The notes: generated by a model from the letters alone, not told the origin. A DNA stretch of 64,000 nt from Novosphingobium sp. (GCF_039595395.1 NZ_JBCNLP010000006.1:1431001-1495000), one strand, 5' to 3'; positions 16,213-24,452 are shown, counted from the stretch's first letter. A program made the numbers and translations.

Positions 16213-17181
16213 TCAGGCTTCCTTGAGCTGACCGACGGGCTCTTCGCATTCGCTCCCGAAGGTATGGGTGGTGATCTGGTTTCGCCCGCCATGCTTGCTG
16301 TGATACAATTGACTGTCAGCATGGCCGATCCACATGTCGGGGGTCAACCCCGGCTCGCAGCGCGCCGAAGCCACCCCCACGCTGACCGTGACCCGCTTGC
16401 TGATCAGCGAATGTTCGTGCGGAATGTCGAGCGCCTGGACCTGCAACAGGATTTCCTGAGCGACAAACATCGCCGCCTGAGCATCCGCGCCCGGCAGGAT
16501 GCAGGCGAACTCTTCCCCGCCATAGCGCGCGGACACATCGGCGGCGCGCTTGACGGCGCGGCTCAGCGCCGAGCCGATCATGGCGATGCAGCGGTCACCC
16601 GCCGGATGGCCGTAATTGTCGTTGAACAGCTTGAAGAAATCGATGTCGAGCATGATGACCGACAGCCACTCCCCCGTGCGCGCCAGGCGGGCGGTCTCGG
16701 TGTTCAGGATCTTTTCCATGCCGCGCCGGTTCGTCAGGCCGGTCAGCGCATCGGTGACGGCCATTTCCGCCATCTTGTCGCGCAGGCGCTTGAGTTCGAC
16801 ATGGTTGCCGACCCGCGCGCGCAGGATGACCGGCTCCACCGGCTTGGTCACATAGTCAATGGCGCCAAGCGTCAGCCCCCGCACCTCATCGGCCGTATCG
16901 CCGAGGCCGGTGGTGAAGATCACGGGAACATCGGCCAGCAGGGCCTCGCTTTTCAACTGCTTGCAGAGCTCGAAACCGTTCATGCCCGGCATCAGCACGT
17001 CGAGCAGGATCAGATCGGGCAGGATGGTCCGCGCGGTCTCCAGCGCCTCCTCGCCCGAGGTGGCGAAGGAGATCTCGTAATCATCCTCAAGGATGGCGTT
17101 CATGATCTCGATGTTGGAGACTTCATCGTCCACGATCAAAATGGACGCGCGGCGGGTGATGCTGCCGGTCAAGCTGTTCAT
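16213..17181 (-). CDS. PleD-like response regulator with diguanylate cyclase output (REC-GGDEF)
   Basis: 322 residues: a receiver domain (IVDDEVSN...; phospho-acceptor D61 in LILLDVLMPGMNG, conserved Lys in YVTKPVEP) and a GGDEF domain. The active-site loop is GGEEF at 221-225 (ARYGGEEFACI). An intact inhibitory I-site RAAD lies five residues before it, so the enzyme should make c-di-GMP and be product-inhibited. The start codon overlaps the histidine kinase stop (ATGA at 17178-17181), so the two are translationally coupled and the kinase very likely phosphorylates this receiver. It is the last gene of a three-gene operon. Confidence 0.92.
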   Translation of the reverse strand: MNSLTGSITRRASILIVDDEVSNIEIMNAILEDDYEISFATSGEEALETARTILPDLILLDVLMPGMNGFELCKQLKSEALLADVPVIFTTGLGDTADEVRGLTLGAIDYVTKPVEPVILRARVGNHVELKRLRDKMAEMAVTDALTGLTNRRGMEKILNTETARLARTGEWLSVIMLDIDFFKLFNDNYGHPAGDRCIAMIGSALSRAVKRAADVSARYGGEEFACILPGADAQAAMFVAQEILLQVQALDIPHEHSLISKRVTVSVGVASARCEPGLTPDMWIGHADSQLYHSKHGGRNQITTHTFGSECEEPVGQLKEA

Positions 17182-20018
17182 GATGCCTCTCTGATCTCGG
17201 GGGCGATCTCGGGGACGGGCCAGTCCTGCCCGGCATCGAGCAGCGTCAGCGCCTGATCGTAATTGAGCCTTTCCAGCGCCTTGCGCAGGGGATGGTCGGC
17301 GATGGCCTCCGGCGACAGCCCCATAGTCTGGGCCAGCGAATCGAAGCCGGACCGCGCCTTGAGACTGCGGCGCTGGATCTGGTCACGCAGCCGCGCGGCA
17401 GCAGCCGCCACCTCGGCCGGATCGGCCAGTGCCGGGCCCTTGTCATCCCGCACGACCTGCCGATCCGCTTTCAGGCTGAGCGCCGCCGCAATGGCCGGGG
17501 CGATCTTCGCCTCCAGCTCGGCGATCCTGCTGTCGATCCCGGAGAGGTCCTCCGCCGCGATCCTGCGCTCGATCTGAGCCGCGATGGCCTGAACCTCGGG
17601 CAATTCGAGCGAGCCCGACACGCCTTTCAGCGTATGGGCAAAACGCCGGGCCTCGGCATGGTCGCCGCGCGCCAGCATCGCCGTCAGGCTCTTTCCGGCA
17701 TCGACGTAGCTGTCCGCGAAGGAGAGGATCAGCTTGCGCAGCAGAGCCGCCTTGCCGTTGACCCGCCCCAGCGCCGCCTCCAGTCCGAAGGGCGGAAGCT
17801 GGTCGGGCAGAATGGCGTCAATCTTCAACGCCGGCTCGCTCACGGCCGCCACAGGCGCAGCCGCCGCGCGATCCGCCTTCAGCCACCGGTCAAGCGTGCG
17901 CACCAGATTGGCTGGAGCAATCGGCTTGGCGATATGGTCGTTCATGCCCACGGCAAAGCAGCGCTGGCGCTCTTCCTCATAGGCATGGGCGGTCATGGCC
18001 AGAATTGGCAGGGCATCGGCGGACCAGCTCCGGCGGATGATGCCGGTCGCCTCGATGCCATCCATCTCGGGCATCTGCACATCCATCAGGATCGCGGCAT
18101 AATCCGCGCCGCGCTGGGCCATAAGGTCGCAGGCGATCCGCCCGTTTTCCGCGACATCGAAGAGCAGCCCCGCATCGGTGAGCAGTTCCTCGGCGATTTC
18201 GCGGTTGATCTCATTGTCCTCCACCAGCAGCACGCGCAGACCGCGCAAGGCCGGGGAGACCATCGGCACGCCGCCTTGCGCCGCCTCTGCCTCGCCCTGC
18301 GGCGCGTCGAGGAACAGATTGGTGATCGTGCCCAGCAGCGCGCGGGCATCCACCGGCTTGGTGAGGAAGGCCGAGATTTCCGCCTTGCCCAGCTCCGCCA
18401 TGAACTCGTCATTGCCATAGGCGGTGACGATCAGGGTGACGGGCAGTCTGGCCAGGCCGGGAATGCGCCGTATCGCCTCGATCGTGTCGATGCCGTCCAT
18501 GCCCGGCATCTTCCAGTCGAGCAGCAACAGATCATAGGGCTGGCCCGAGGGCAGCGTCATCTCGATGGCACTGATCGCCTCCGGCCCCGAGGCGACAAGA
18601 TCGACAGCCATGCCCCAGTCGCGGAAAATCTCTCCGGCGATCTGGCGCGCGGCGGCATTGTCATCGGCGACCAGCACCTTGAGCTTGCGCAGCGCCGGGG
18701 AAGGCTGCAGCCCGATGGCATCCATGCCCTGAGGCAGCGCCATGCCGACCGTAACGATAAAGGTGCTGCCGACGCCGGGCTCGCTCTCGACGCGGATCTG
18801 CCCGCCCATCAGCTCGACGATCTGCTTACTGATCGCCAGCCCCAGCCCGGTGCCGCCGAACTTGCGCGTGGTCGAACTGTCCGCCTGGGTGAAGGCGTTG
18901 AACAGAGAGGCCTGCTGCTCCGGCGTCAGCCCGATGCCGGTGTCGCGCACCGAGAGTTCGAAGCGCGCCTCCTTCTCGTCACTGGTCAACAGCCGGGCCG
19001 AGACCGTAACCTCGCCCGCGCTGGTGAATTTCACCGCATTGCTCAGCAGATTGAGCAGCACCTGGTTGAAGCGCAACTCGTCCCCCAGCAGTTCGGGGGG
19101 AATGGCATCCTCGACATGGCGCCGCAGGACCACGCCCTTGGCTGCGGCATTGTCGGCCACCAACTGGATCTGGTTCTCGATGGCGGCGCGCAGATCGAAG
19201 ACATGGCTTTCCAGCGTGAGCTTCCCGGCCTCATTCTTCGAAAAATCGAGAATATCGTTGATCAACCGCAGCAGCGACACGCCCGCGCCATTGATCTTGG
19301 TGATGTAGTCGCGCTGTTTGGGATCAAGTTGCGTGCGCTGGAAGAGATGGCAAAAGCCGAGGATCGCATTCATCGGCGTGCGGATCTCATGGCTCATATT
19401 GGCCAGGAACATGCTCTTGGAGCGGTTGGCGTCCTCGGCCTCCTGCGTGCGCAGTTCCAGCGCCTCATTCTTCTCGACGATTTCCGCGCTCATCCTGCCG
19501 ATGCGCCCGAAGCTTTCGACCACCATATTGCTCAGCCAGACCAGCACGGCCGTCTGGAAGGCGACGATGGCCGCATGCAACAGCACCCGCCCAATATCGC
19601 CCTCGCCGGGAAACACCGCAAAAGGCAGCAGATAAAGCAGAACCAGATGGTGCAGCGCCGTCGCCGTCGCCGCGACAAGGATGGCGGTGCGGTCAAACCA
19701 GGCGATGGTTAGGGCCAGCATGGCGAAGAAATACATATGCATGTCCATCTGCCAGGGATGGCCCCGCAGCAGGAAGAGCAGCAGCGCCGGTTCGCCAACC
19801 AGCGCAACGGCGGAAAGATAGCGGGTGGCGGGCGCAATGCCGCGCTGCAACCAGGTCAGGTGATAGGCTCCGGCCAGCACCGCCCCCGCCAGCATGGGCG
19901 AAACGGGCGAGCGCCCCATGAACCAGGCCACCAGCCCGAGCAAAGGCACATGCGCCCATAGCAGCGCGAGAAGAAGGCGCGCGAAATGGCGGCGCAGACT
20001 GTCAAGTTCGAGGTTCAT
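17178..20018 (-). CDS. Hybrid sensor histidine kinase (TM sensor, HisKA-HATPase, REC, REC, HPt)
   Basis: The long frame opens at 20222, but its first 68 residues only re-read the preceding gene; ATG 20018 overlaps that gene's stop (ATGA) and starts the recognisable protein, 946 residues. Order: about five or six membrane helices (residues ~20-170) without a large periplasmic loop; a HisKA domain with H210 in NMSHEIRTPMNAILG; an HATPase domain (VSVRDTGIGL, FGGTGLGLAISKQ); a receiver with D501 (LLDWKMPGMDG); a second receiver with D646 (LMDVQMPEMDG); and an HPt domain with H795 (FAHTLKGVSGSLE). This gives a complete intramolecular phosphorelay that probably feeds the downstream REC-GGDEF protein. 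The signal is unknown; the upstream small protein is a candidate partner. Confidence 0.92.
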   Translation of the reverse strand: MNLELDSLRRHFARLLLALLWAHVPLLGLVAWFMGRSPVSPMLAGAVLAGAYHLTWLQRGIAPATRYLSAVALVGEPALLLFLLRGHPWQMDMHMYFFAMLALTIAWFDRTAILVAATATALHHLVLLYLLPFAVFPGEGDIGRVLLHAAIVAFQTAVLVWLSNMVVESFGRIGRMSAEIVEKNEALELRTQEAEDANRSKSMFLANMSHEIRTPMNAILGFCHLFQRTQLDPKQRDYITKINGAGVSLLRLINDILDFSKNEAGKLTLESHVFDLRAAIENQIQLVADNAAAKGVVLRRHVEDAIPPELLGDELRFNQVLLNLLSNAVKFTSAGEVTVSARLLTSDEKEARFELSVRDTGIGLTPEQQASLFNAFTQADSSTTRKFGGTGLGLAISKQIVELMGGQIRVESEPGVGSTFIVTVGMALPQGMDAIGLQPSPALRKLKVLVADDNAAARQIAGEIFRDWGMAVDLVASGPEAISAIEMTLPSGQPYDLLLLDWKMPGMDGIDTIEAIRRIPGLARLPVTLIVTAYGNDEFMAELGKAEISAFLTKPVDARALLGTITNLFLDAPQGEAEAAQGGVPMVSPALRGLRVLLVEDNEINREIAEELLTDAGLLFDVAENGRIACDLMAQRGADYAAILMDVQMPEMDGIEATGIIRRSWSADALPILAMTAHAYEEERQRCFAVGMNDHIAKPIAPANLVRTLDRWLKADRAAAAPVAAVSEPALKIDAILPDQLPPFGLEAALGRVNGKAALLRKLILSFADSYVDAGKSLTAMLARGDHAEARRFAHTLKGVSGSLELPEVQAIAAQIERRIAAEDLSGIDSRIAELEAKIAPAIAAALSLKADRQVVRDDKGPALADPAEVAAAAARLRDQIQRRSLKARSGFDSLAQTMGLSPEAIADHPLRKALERLNYDQALTLLDAGQDWPVPEIAPEIREAS

Positions 20019-20419
20019 TGGGGAGACGCTTCCGACTGGAGACCGAAACAGCCTGCGATGCGTGGGCTTGGCAGCACCAGCCATGCGCCGCCTTGCTTCG
20101 CCCTCGCGGCGAAATCGCTGCGGGATGAGCTGGCGATGGCAACATTGGCAAAGCCGCCGAGCGCCGCAAGGCCGCCATCCGCGCCGCGGATGACATCGAT
20201 CATCCGGCTCTGGCCCGACCATGGCGCGCCGATCACCACATATTGACCGTTACGGCCGTCCCCGGAGAGCGAGGCGCCCAGCAGGGCCGTCAGCCCGAGG
20301 GTGAAGAGCACCGCTGCCGGCGCAAAGTCGCGCAGCGCCGGGCTCTGGCGCAACCGGGCCACGGCATCGGAGGATACCTTCATGCGATTGCCACGAGACG
20401 ACGACCAAAGTGCCACCAT
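20015..20419 (-). CDS. Small single-pass membrane protein, probable partner of the hybrid kinase
   Basis: 134 residues from the ATG at 20419, which follows AGAGGATGAAGAGCT. An in-frame ATG at 20383 has a weaker upstream site. One membrane segment is clear (about residues 33-50, FAPAAVLFTLGLTALLGASL), followed by an exported-looking domain that includes VVIGAPWSGQSRMIDVI and GGLAALGGFANVAIASS. I do not recognise a named family. The stop overlaps the kinase start, so the two are made together. A role as accessory sensor or modulator of the kinase is inferred from coupling only. Confidence 0.7.
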   Translation of the reverse strand: MVALWSSSRGNRMKVSSDAVARLRQSPALRDFAPAAVLFTLGLTALLGASLSGDGRNGQYVVIGAPWSGQSRMIDVIRGADGGLAALGGFANVAIASSSRSDFAARAKQGGAWLVLPSPRIAGCFGLQSEASPQ

Positions 20420-20687
20420 AGCTCTTCATCCTCTTTTCGAGGAATCTTTAGCATTGAAGTCCTTGTTCTTCGTTAACGCAGCCCCTGCTGGACATGCCCT
20501 CAAGCCCAACGCGATGAAAACAACAGGATGATGCCAACTATGCCACCAGCCTCGACATGAAAGACATCAGCATGTCATCCATCACCTTTCGTGTAGCATT
20601 GGACATTTGCGTTCCTCCAAGGGCATGTCTTCGCAACCAATACAAACATAAGTAATTTATCTTATTTGTAGCGCTCCACCATACAGA
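20420..20687 (-). promoter_or_regulatory. Promoter-containing gap upstream of the kinase operon
   Basis: 268 bases without a gene between the kinase operon and the dehydrogenase stop codon. It should contain the leftward promoter of the kinase operon. AT-rich AATTTATCTTATTTGT at 20654-20669 is a weaker relative of the motif in front of the glycosidase genes. No clear terminator was seen. Confidence 0.3.
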
Positions 20688-21429
20688 TCAGCCCAACAGG
20701 CGCCGCAGTCCATCCATCTCCGCGAAAAACGCCTGCCGCGCATCAGAGGCAAAGGGATTGCCGCTCTCGATCGCGGCGGTGACGCCGACCGCATCGTGGC
20801 GCACCATCGAAACGGCCTCCCACAGCAGGTCGAAGCTGCGCGTGGTGATGCGGCGCGGCGCCTCCAGAGGCAGCAGCGCCCGCGCGATCAGATGGGTGAG
20901 CCCCTGCGTGAAGGCGGCTTCGCGATCATGCTCCTCGGGCGTCGCCCAGATGATCCGCAGCCCCATCGCCCTGCGCAGAAAGGCGGCGACACGGCGCGCC
21001 TCACCGCCTCGAATGGGACAGAGCACAAGCTTGAGCCCCCGCATGCCGCCCCCCGATGCTTTGCGGCCCGAACATGGGATGAGTGGCGATCACCGACACA
21101 TGCGGGGGAAGCTGCGCCACCATGATCCGCGCCGGTTCGACCTTCACCGATCCGACGTCCATCACCAGCGCACCGGGGCGCAGCAAAGGCGCGATCTGCG
21201 CGCAAAGCGCGCCCAGTGCCGCCACCGGCACGGCCAGCACCACAATGTCGCAAGCGCAAACCCGCGCCAGATCGGTCAGCGTGACACCCTCGGGCGCCTC
21301 GGCCAAAGGCGCGCTGTCCGTGGCGTAAATCTTGAGAAAATCGCGCAGATGATCCGCAATCAGCCGCCCGAAAGCGCCAAAACCGATGATGCCGAGCGAG
21401 GGGCGATCCGAGAAATCAGGCGATGCCAC
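20688..21429 (-). pseudogene. Prephenate/arogenate dehydrogenase (TyrA-like), one frameshift
   Basis: Two overlapping frames together make one protein of about 246 residues. The N-terminal frame (GTG 21429) holds the NAD-binding motif GIIGFGAFG, VVLAVPVAAL and VSVIATHPMFGPQS. The other frame continues GMRGLKLVLCPIRGG...WATPEEHDREAAFTQGLTH, the normal sequel in prephenate/arogenate dehydrogenases. The break is in a run of six G (21049-21054, read on the minus strand); five G would restore GGGMRGLK. The enzyme makes hydroxyphenylpyruvate or tyrosine from prephenate or arogenate. The gene is short and resembles the compact arogenate dehydrogenase type. The intact tyrosine attenuator in front argues for a working gene, so sequencing error or a very recent mutation is likely; a +1 slip during translation is less likely. 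Confidence 0.82.
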
Positions 21430-21483
21430 AAGATTGTGCTTTCATAAGAAAGCTGCCGGACCTGCCTTGCCTGAAAGTGATGC

Positions 21484-21539
21484 AACCGCTGGTCGAGCAG
21501 CGGTTGAAGGACGACACAGACCCACCGCTGATCAGCGGT
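21484..21539 (-). promoter_or_regulatory. Tyrosine attenuator: mutually exclusive hairpins upstream of the TyrA-like gene
   Basis: On the minus-strand transcript, four segments occur in order: 1, ACCGCTGA (21539-21532); 2, TCAGCGGT (21531-21524); 3, AACCGCTG (21505-21498); 4, CAGCGGTT (21491-21484). 1 pairs with 2, 3 with 4 (8 bp, 6-nt loop), and 2 can instead pair with 3 through AGCGGT/ACCGCT. The leader-peptide Tyr codons lie immediately before segment 1 and its stop codon lies inside segment 1. A ribosome stalled at the Tyr codons would mask segment 1 and favour 2:3. A ribosome that reaches the stop would mask 2 and allow 3:4. This is the classical attenuation layout. The 3:4 stem has only a poor U tract (GCATCACTTTC), the weakest point. 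Confidence 0.75.
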
Positions 21540-21576
21540 AATAATACGTCCCGTTCAGGAGAAAGGTCTTGGCCAT
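21532..21576 (-). CDS. Tyrosine leader peptide MAKTFLLNGTYYYR
   Basis: A 14-codon reading frame ATG...TGA encodes MAKTFLLNGTYYYR, with three consecutive Tyr codons (TAT TAT TAC) just before the first hairpin arm. The stop codon TGA lies within that arm. There is no good ribosome-binding site, but the A of ATG falls about seven bases after the proposed -10 box, so the transcript may be leaderless, as I recall for trpL of rhizobia. It is upstream of a tyrosine-biosynthesis gene. The peptide is expected to act only as a sensor of charged tRNA-Tyr. Confidence 0.75.
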   Translation of the reverse strand: MAKTFLLNGTYYYR

Positions 21577-21582
21577 GGCCTG

Positions 21583-21611
21583 CGGTTAGATCGGGCATGG
21601 ACCCTTGTCAA
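21583..21611 (-). promoter_or_regulatory. Promoter of the tyrosine leader transcript
   Basis: Minus strand: -35 TTGACA (21611-21606), a 17-bp spacer, and -10-like TAACCG (21588-21583). Six bases later is the leader ATG, so transcription should start at or next to it. The -35 is a perfect consensus; the -10 is weak, as is common in GC-rich alphaproteobacteria. Confidence 0.6.
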
Positions 21612-21724
21612 TGCGATGCGCACCTCGCCCGGCACCCCGCGCAGGATCGCGGCCCGCACCCGTCCGGATGCAGGCCGCATCATGGAAGATCGACGCCCCA
21701 CGAGAAAGCGCGATCCTCACCGAT

Positions 21725-22120
21725 TTACCGCAAGCCCCTCCCGGAGACAGCGGCCAGATCCTTGCCCGGCAAGCCGGCGCTACGCGCACCCCCGGCCCGA
21801 GCCATCGCCTGCTCGACAAAGCCGTCAAGCTGCCGGCCACCTTCCCGCCGCGCGGTCAGGACGCAAGCGGCGCGGCGCATGCCGGTGCCGTCGGTGTCGA
21901 CCGTGTCTCGGCAGACGTTCCACGCCGCCGCGCTGATGCGGTGCCGGGCAGCATTCTGGCCTTCAGGTGTGGTCAGATCGACGCCGGCCAGGTTGATCTC
22001 GACCCGTGGTGCCTGATCGGCACTGTCGTCGATGGTGTGTGCGCTCGCGCTCTGGGCTGCGGCCAGAGCGGCAGCGAAGACAAGGGCGCAGCGAAGCGTG
22101 GCACGAAGAGACGTGGTCAT
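21725..22120 (-). CDS. UrcA-family secreted protein
   Basis: 131 residues from ATG 22120, which has AGGAG seven bases upstream; a longer in-frame start at 22219 has no support. A signal peptide (MTTSLRATLRCALVFAAALA...SASAHT) leads into a short domain with VEINLAGVDLTTPEGQNAARHRI...AWNVCRD and a second Cys in RRAACVLTA, the paired-Cys layout of the UrcA family common in sphingomonads and Caulobacter relatives. Function is unknown. It lies downstream of the BlaI/BlaR1 pair in the same direction, 246 bp away, so joint regulation is possible but not shown. Confidence 0.75.
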   Translation of the reverse strand: MTTSLRATLRCALVFAAALAAAQSASAHTIDDSADQAPRVEINLAGVDLTTPEGQNAARHRISAAAWNVCRDTVDTDGTGMRRAACVLTARREGGRQLDGFVEQAMARAGGARSAGLPGKDLAAVSGRGLR

Positions 22121-22266
22121 ACTCAATCTCCTGATGTTTTGCTCCCCAGTGTCGAAGGGGCCGCATGGGGCCAGGCGAGGGCGAGCGGGGGCGGCTTCAC
22201 CATCGCGGGTAAAGGGCATGCATTGGGGGAATGCGTCAGAACTGTGTGGTTCAGGGGCCGGTATGG

Positions 22267-22298
22267 GGCCCGTCCGGGGGGTGAAAGCCGGACGGGCC
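22267..22298 (-). terminator. Hairpin downstream of the BlaR1-like gene
   Basis: GGCCCGTCCGG (22267-22277) and CCGGACGGGCC (22288-22298) form an 11-bp stem with a 10-nt loop, 69 bases after the BlaR1-like stop. No U tract follows on the minus strand. Confidence 0.45.
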
Positions 22299-22366
22299 GA
22301 CGGCCGGGGGGAGCGGTGGGCGATTCCGCCCGCCCCCGATCGTCACATCATCAGATCGTCATATCG

Positions 22367-24043
22367 TCAGTTGTCGGAACTGTCCGAAGCGGCATGGCGG
22401 GCGGCGCGGGCTTCGGCCATGGCTTCGATACGGGCCCGATTGGCCTCGGCCAGCGCCTCGCGCCGCGCCTGATAGGCTTGCGCCATGGCTTCGGCGCGCG
22501 CCTGATTGGCCTGGTTCAAAGCATCCCGGCGGATCTGATCGGCCTGAGCCATGGCCTCACGCCGGGCCTGCTCGGCGTCGCGAAGAGCCTGGTTGCGGGC
22601 CTGTTCCGCCTCGCGGCGCCCCATTTCGGCTTCACGGCGACCACGCTCGGCCTCGGCGCGACCGGCGGCGGCCTGAGCCAGCCCCTCGGCGCGGGCCCGA
22701 CTGGCTTCCTCACGGATGCGGGCGATTTCGGCGCGGGACAGCGGGCCATCGCCCTCGTCACGCATGGCGCTCAGCGGCGGGGCCGGAGGTGCGGGGGGCA
22801 TAGGCGGCACAGGCGGCACGGGGGGAACCGGCGGGATCACATCGGCAGTGTCATCGCTCACCACCGTGGAATGCCCGCCATTGCGCACCACCCGAACCGT
22901 GGTGTGATGTCCATCGGCCTTGACCACGCTGATCGTGGTATCGCCATTCCGATCACGATAGCGGCTTTCCACCGTGCCATCGGGGTGAACCATGCGCCAG
23001 CTCTGGCCCGGCTTGAGTTGAGGCAGATCGGCGGCGGCGGCAAAGCTGACCAGCGACCCGGCCACAGCCAGAGAGGCCACACCCGTCAGGCCGACCATCA
23101 CCCCGCGTGAGCGGCGCAGCAGATCGCCCGGCGCGGCATCCAGCACCTGATGCACCCGGCGCGACAGGCCATGGCCCGCTGCCATGCCATTCGCCGGCAC
23201 AGCACGCGTGGTGCCCATCCCGCCCGCACGGCCCGCAAGGCAGGTCATCAGCGTTTCGGCATAATCGGCAGGAGCGCAGCGCAGCAGGGCGCTGGCATCG
23301 GCGGCTTCCTCGCAATGCTGGACCAGCGCGCGGGTGAGCACCCAGACCAAGGGATTGAACCAGAACAGCGCCGTCGCCACCCGCGCCGCCATCAGCGCCA
23401 GCCAGTCGGTCCCGGCGATATGCGCCGCCTCATGCGCGAGGATGGCCGGGGCATCGGCGGGGCGCAGGGCGCTGGACGGGTCGATCAGGATGACGGGGCG
23501 GCTCAGCCCCCAGCTCAGCGGGGCCCGCACCCGGTCGCTGACCAGCAGAAGCGTGTTTGCCGGAGCGCCGGACGCCCTGAGTGCATGCTGCCACGCCCTA
23601 TCGTCGAGCGGTCGCGCCCGGCGGGTCCAGCGGCTCAAAAGCGCCAGCCCCAGCGCCAGATGCCCCAGCAGAACGCCCACGCCCAGCCCATAGGCCAGCA
23701 GCGCCAGCGTCGAAACCGAGGGCAGTTGCAAAGGCGCCTGCGAGGGCGAGGCCACAGATTGGGCGGAACGGTCGGGCGTCGCAGAGGCCTGCACGGGCAC
23801 CGCACGGGCCTGCTCGATGCGTGTCGCGGCTTTCTGCACCGGCATCATCGCGGCCAGCGCGGCGGGCATCGGCACCTGCACGCGCGGCAGCCACGGCAGC
23901 GCCAGCAGCAAGGCCAACGCCAGCTTCAGCCAACTGGCCCGGTCGAGCGGCGAGCGATGGCGCAGCAGCCACAGCCCTCCCAGCCCGAGCACGGCGCCCA
24001 GCGTCGATTGCGCGGCAAGGCCGCCAAGCAGCGCCGGGCTCAC
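22367..24043 (-). CDS. BlaR1/MecR1-like M56 membrane metalloprotease with repetitive coiled-coil tail
   Basis: 558 residues. N-terminal membrane helices surround an M56 peptidase domain with the zinc motif HEAAH (H204-E205) in LAHEAAHIAGTDW and FWFNPLVWVL after it. After a further helix (about 320-350) comes a domain with SRYRDRNGDTTISVV, a PPVPPVPPV Pro repeat and a long Ala/Arg/Glu tail. The usual penicillin-binding sensor domain of BlaR1 is absent. The tail contains six near-perfect 11-residue units (RNQALRDAEQA, RREAMAQADQI, RRDALNQANQA, RAEAMAQAYQA, RREALAEANRA, RIEAMAEARAA), predicting a continuous helix. It overlaps the BlaI gene by 4 bp (ATGA). It probably senses an envelope signal and triggers BlaI inactivation; the signal is unknown. 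Confidence 0.85.
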   Translation of the reverse strand: MSPALLGGLAAQSTLGAVLGLGGLWLLRHRSPLDRASWLKLALALLLALPWLPRVQVPMPAALAAMMPVQKAATRIEQARAVPVQASATPDRSAQSVASPSQAPLQLPSVSTLALLAYGLGVGVLLGHLALGLALLSRWTRRARPLDDRAWQHALRASGAPANTLLLVSDRVRAPLSWGLSRPVILIDPSSALRPADAPAILAHEAAHIAGTDWLALMAARVATALFWFNPLVWVLTRALVQHCEEAADASALLRCAPADYAETLMTCLAGRAGGMGTTRAVPANGMAAGHGLSRRVHQVLDAAPGDLLRRSRGVMVGLTGVASLAVAGSLVSFAAAADLPQLKPGQSWRMVHPDGTVESRYRDRNGDTTISVVKADGHHTTVRVVRNGGHSTVVSDDTADVIPPVPPVPPVPPMPPAPPAPPLSAMRDEGDGPLSRAEIARIREEASRARAEGLAQAAAGRAEAERGRREAEMGRREAEQARNQALRDAEQARREAMAQADQIRRDALNQANQARAEAMAQAYQARREALAEANRARIEAMAEARAARHAASDSSDN

Positions 24044-24432
24044 GACTGATGCTCCTGAGCGGCGGCGCGGGCGCGGGCCTGTTTCAGCGCCTCTTCCAGC
24101 GCCTCAAGTTCTTCGGCATCGGGCTGGCGCGACATGCCCAGCAAGGCGGTCGCGGCGCTGATGGCGGAGCCTTCGAAGAAGGTCTTCACGAATTGGCTGA
24201 GCGCCGAACCGCGCACCTGTTCGACAGCCTGCGTCGGGCTGTAATCATAGACGCCATCGCGTTCGACATGGCTGACCAGCCCGCGCGCTTCCAGACGGCT
24301 GAGCAGGGTGCGCACCGCCGAAGAGCCGGGCGCATCGGCCATGCGATCGCGCACGGCCGCCGCGGTGATGGGGGCATTGGCGCACAGGATCTCGAAGACC
24401 TCGCGTTCGCGCCTTGGCAGTTTGAGCGTCAT
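24040..24432 (-). CDS. BlaI/MecI-family transcriptional repressor
   Basis: 130 residues with the winged-helix DNA-binding domain of the family (LPRREREVFEILC...ITAAAVRDRM, SAVRTLLSRLEARGLVSHVERDGVYDYSP) and a C-terminal dimerisation and cleavage region (QFVKTFFEGS). It should repress its own operon by binding the two palindromes immediately upstream. The stop overlaps the start of the M56 protease gene, the standard BlaI-BlaR1 arrangement. No beta-lactamase gene is visible next to it, so the regulated function lies elsewhere or is the UrcA-type gene downstream. Confidence 0.92.
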   Translation of the reverse strand: MTLKLPRREREVFEILCANAPITAAAVRDRMADAPGSSAVRTLLSRLEARGLVSHVERDGVYDYSPTQAVEQVRGSALSQFVKTFFEGSAISAATALLGMSRQPDAEELEALEEALKQARARAAAQEHQS

Positions 24433-24452
24433 GATCCTCTCCTCGAGTCTCG

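Noticed and set aside
17292..19712. 806-codon frame opposite the hybrid histidine kinase
   Set aside because: The kinase strand has every expected catalytic motif in order; the antisense frame has none.
20688..21429. Programmed +1 frameshift in the TyrA-like gene
   Set aside because: A simple one-base insertion in a G run explains it; no slippery codon with stop, or stimulatory element, is visible. Not fully excluded.
21532..21598. 60-codon minus-strand frame beginning at ATG 21598 in the tyrA leader
   Set aside because: It overlaps the leader peptide in another frame, has no Tyr codons and starts upstream of the expected transcription start; the 14-codon YYY frame explains the region better.
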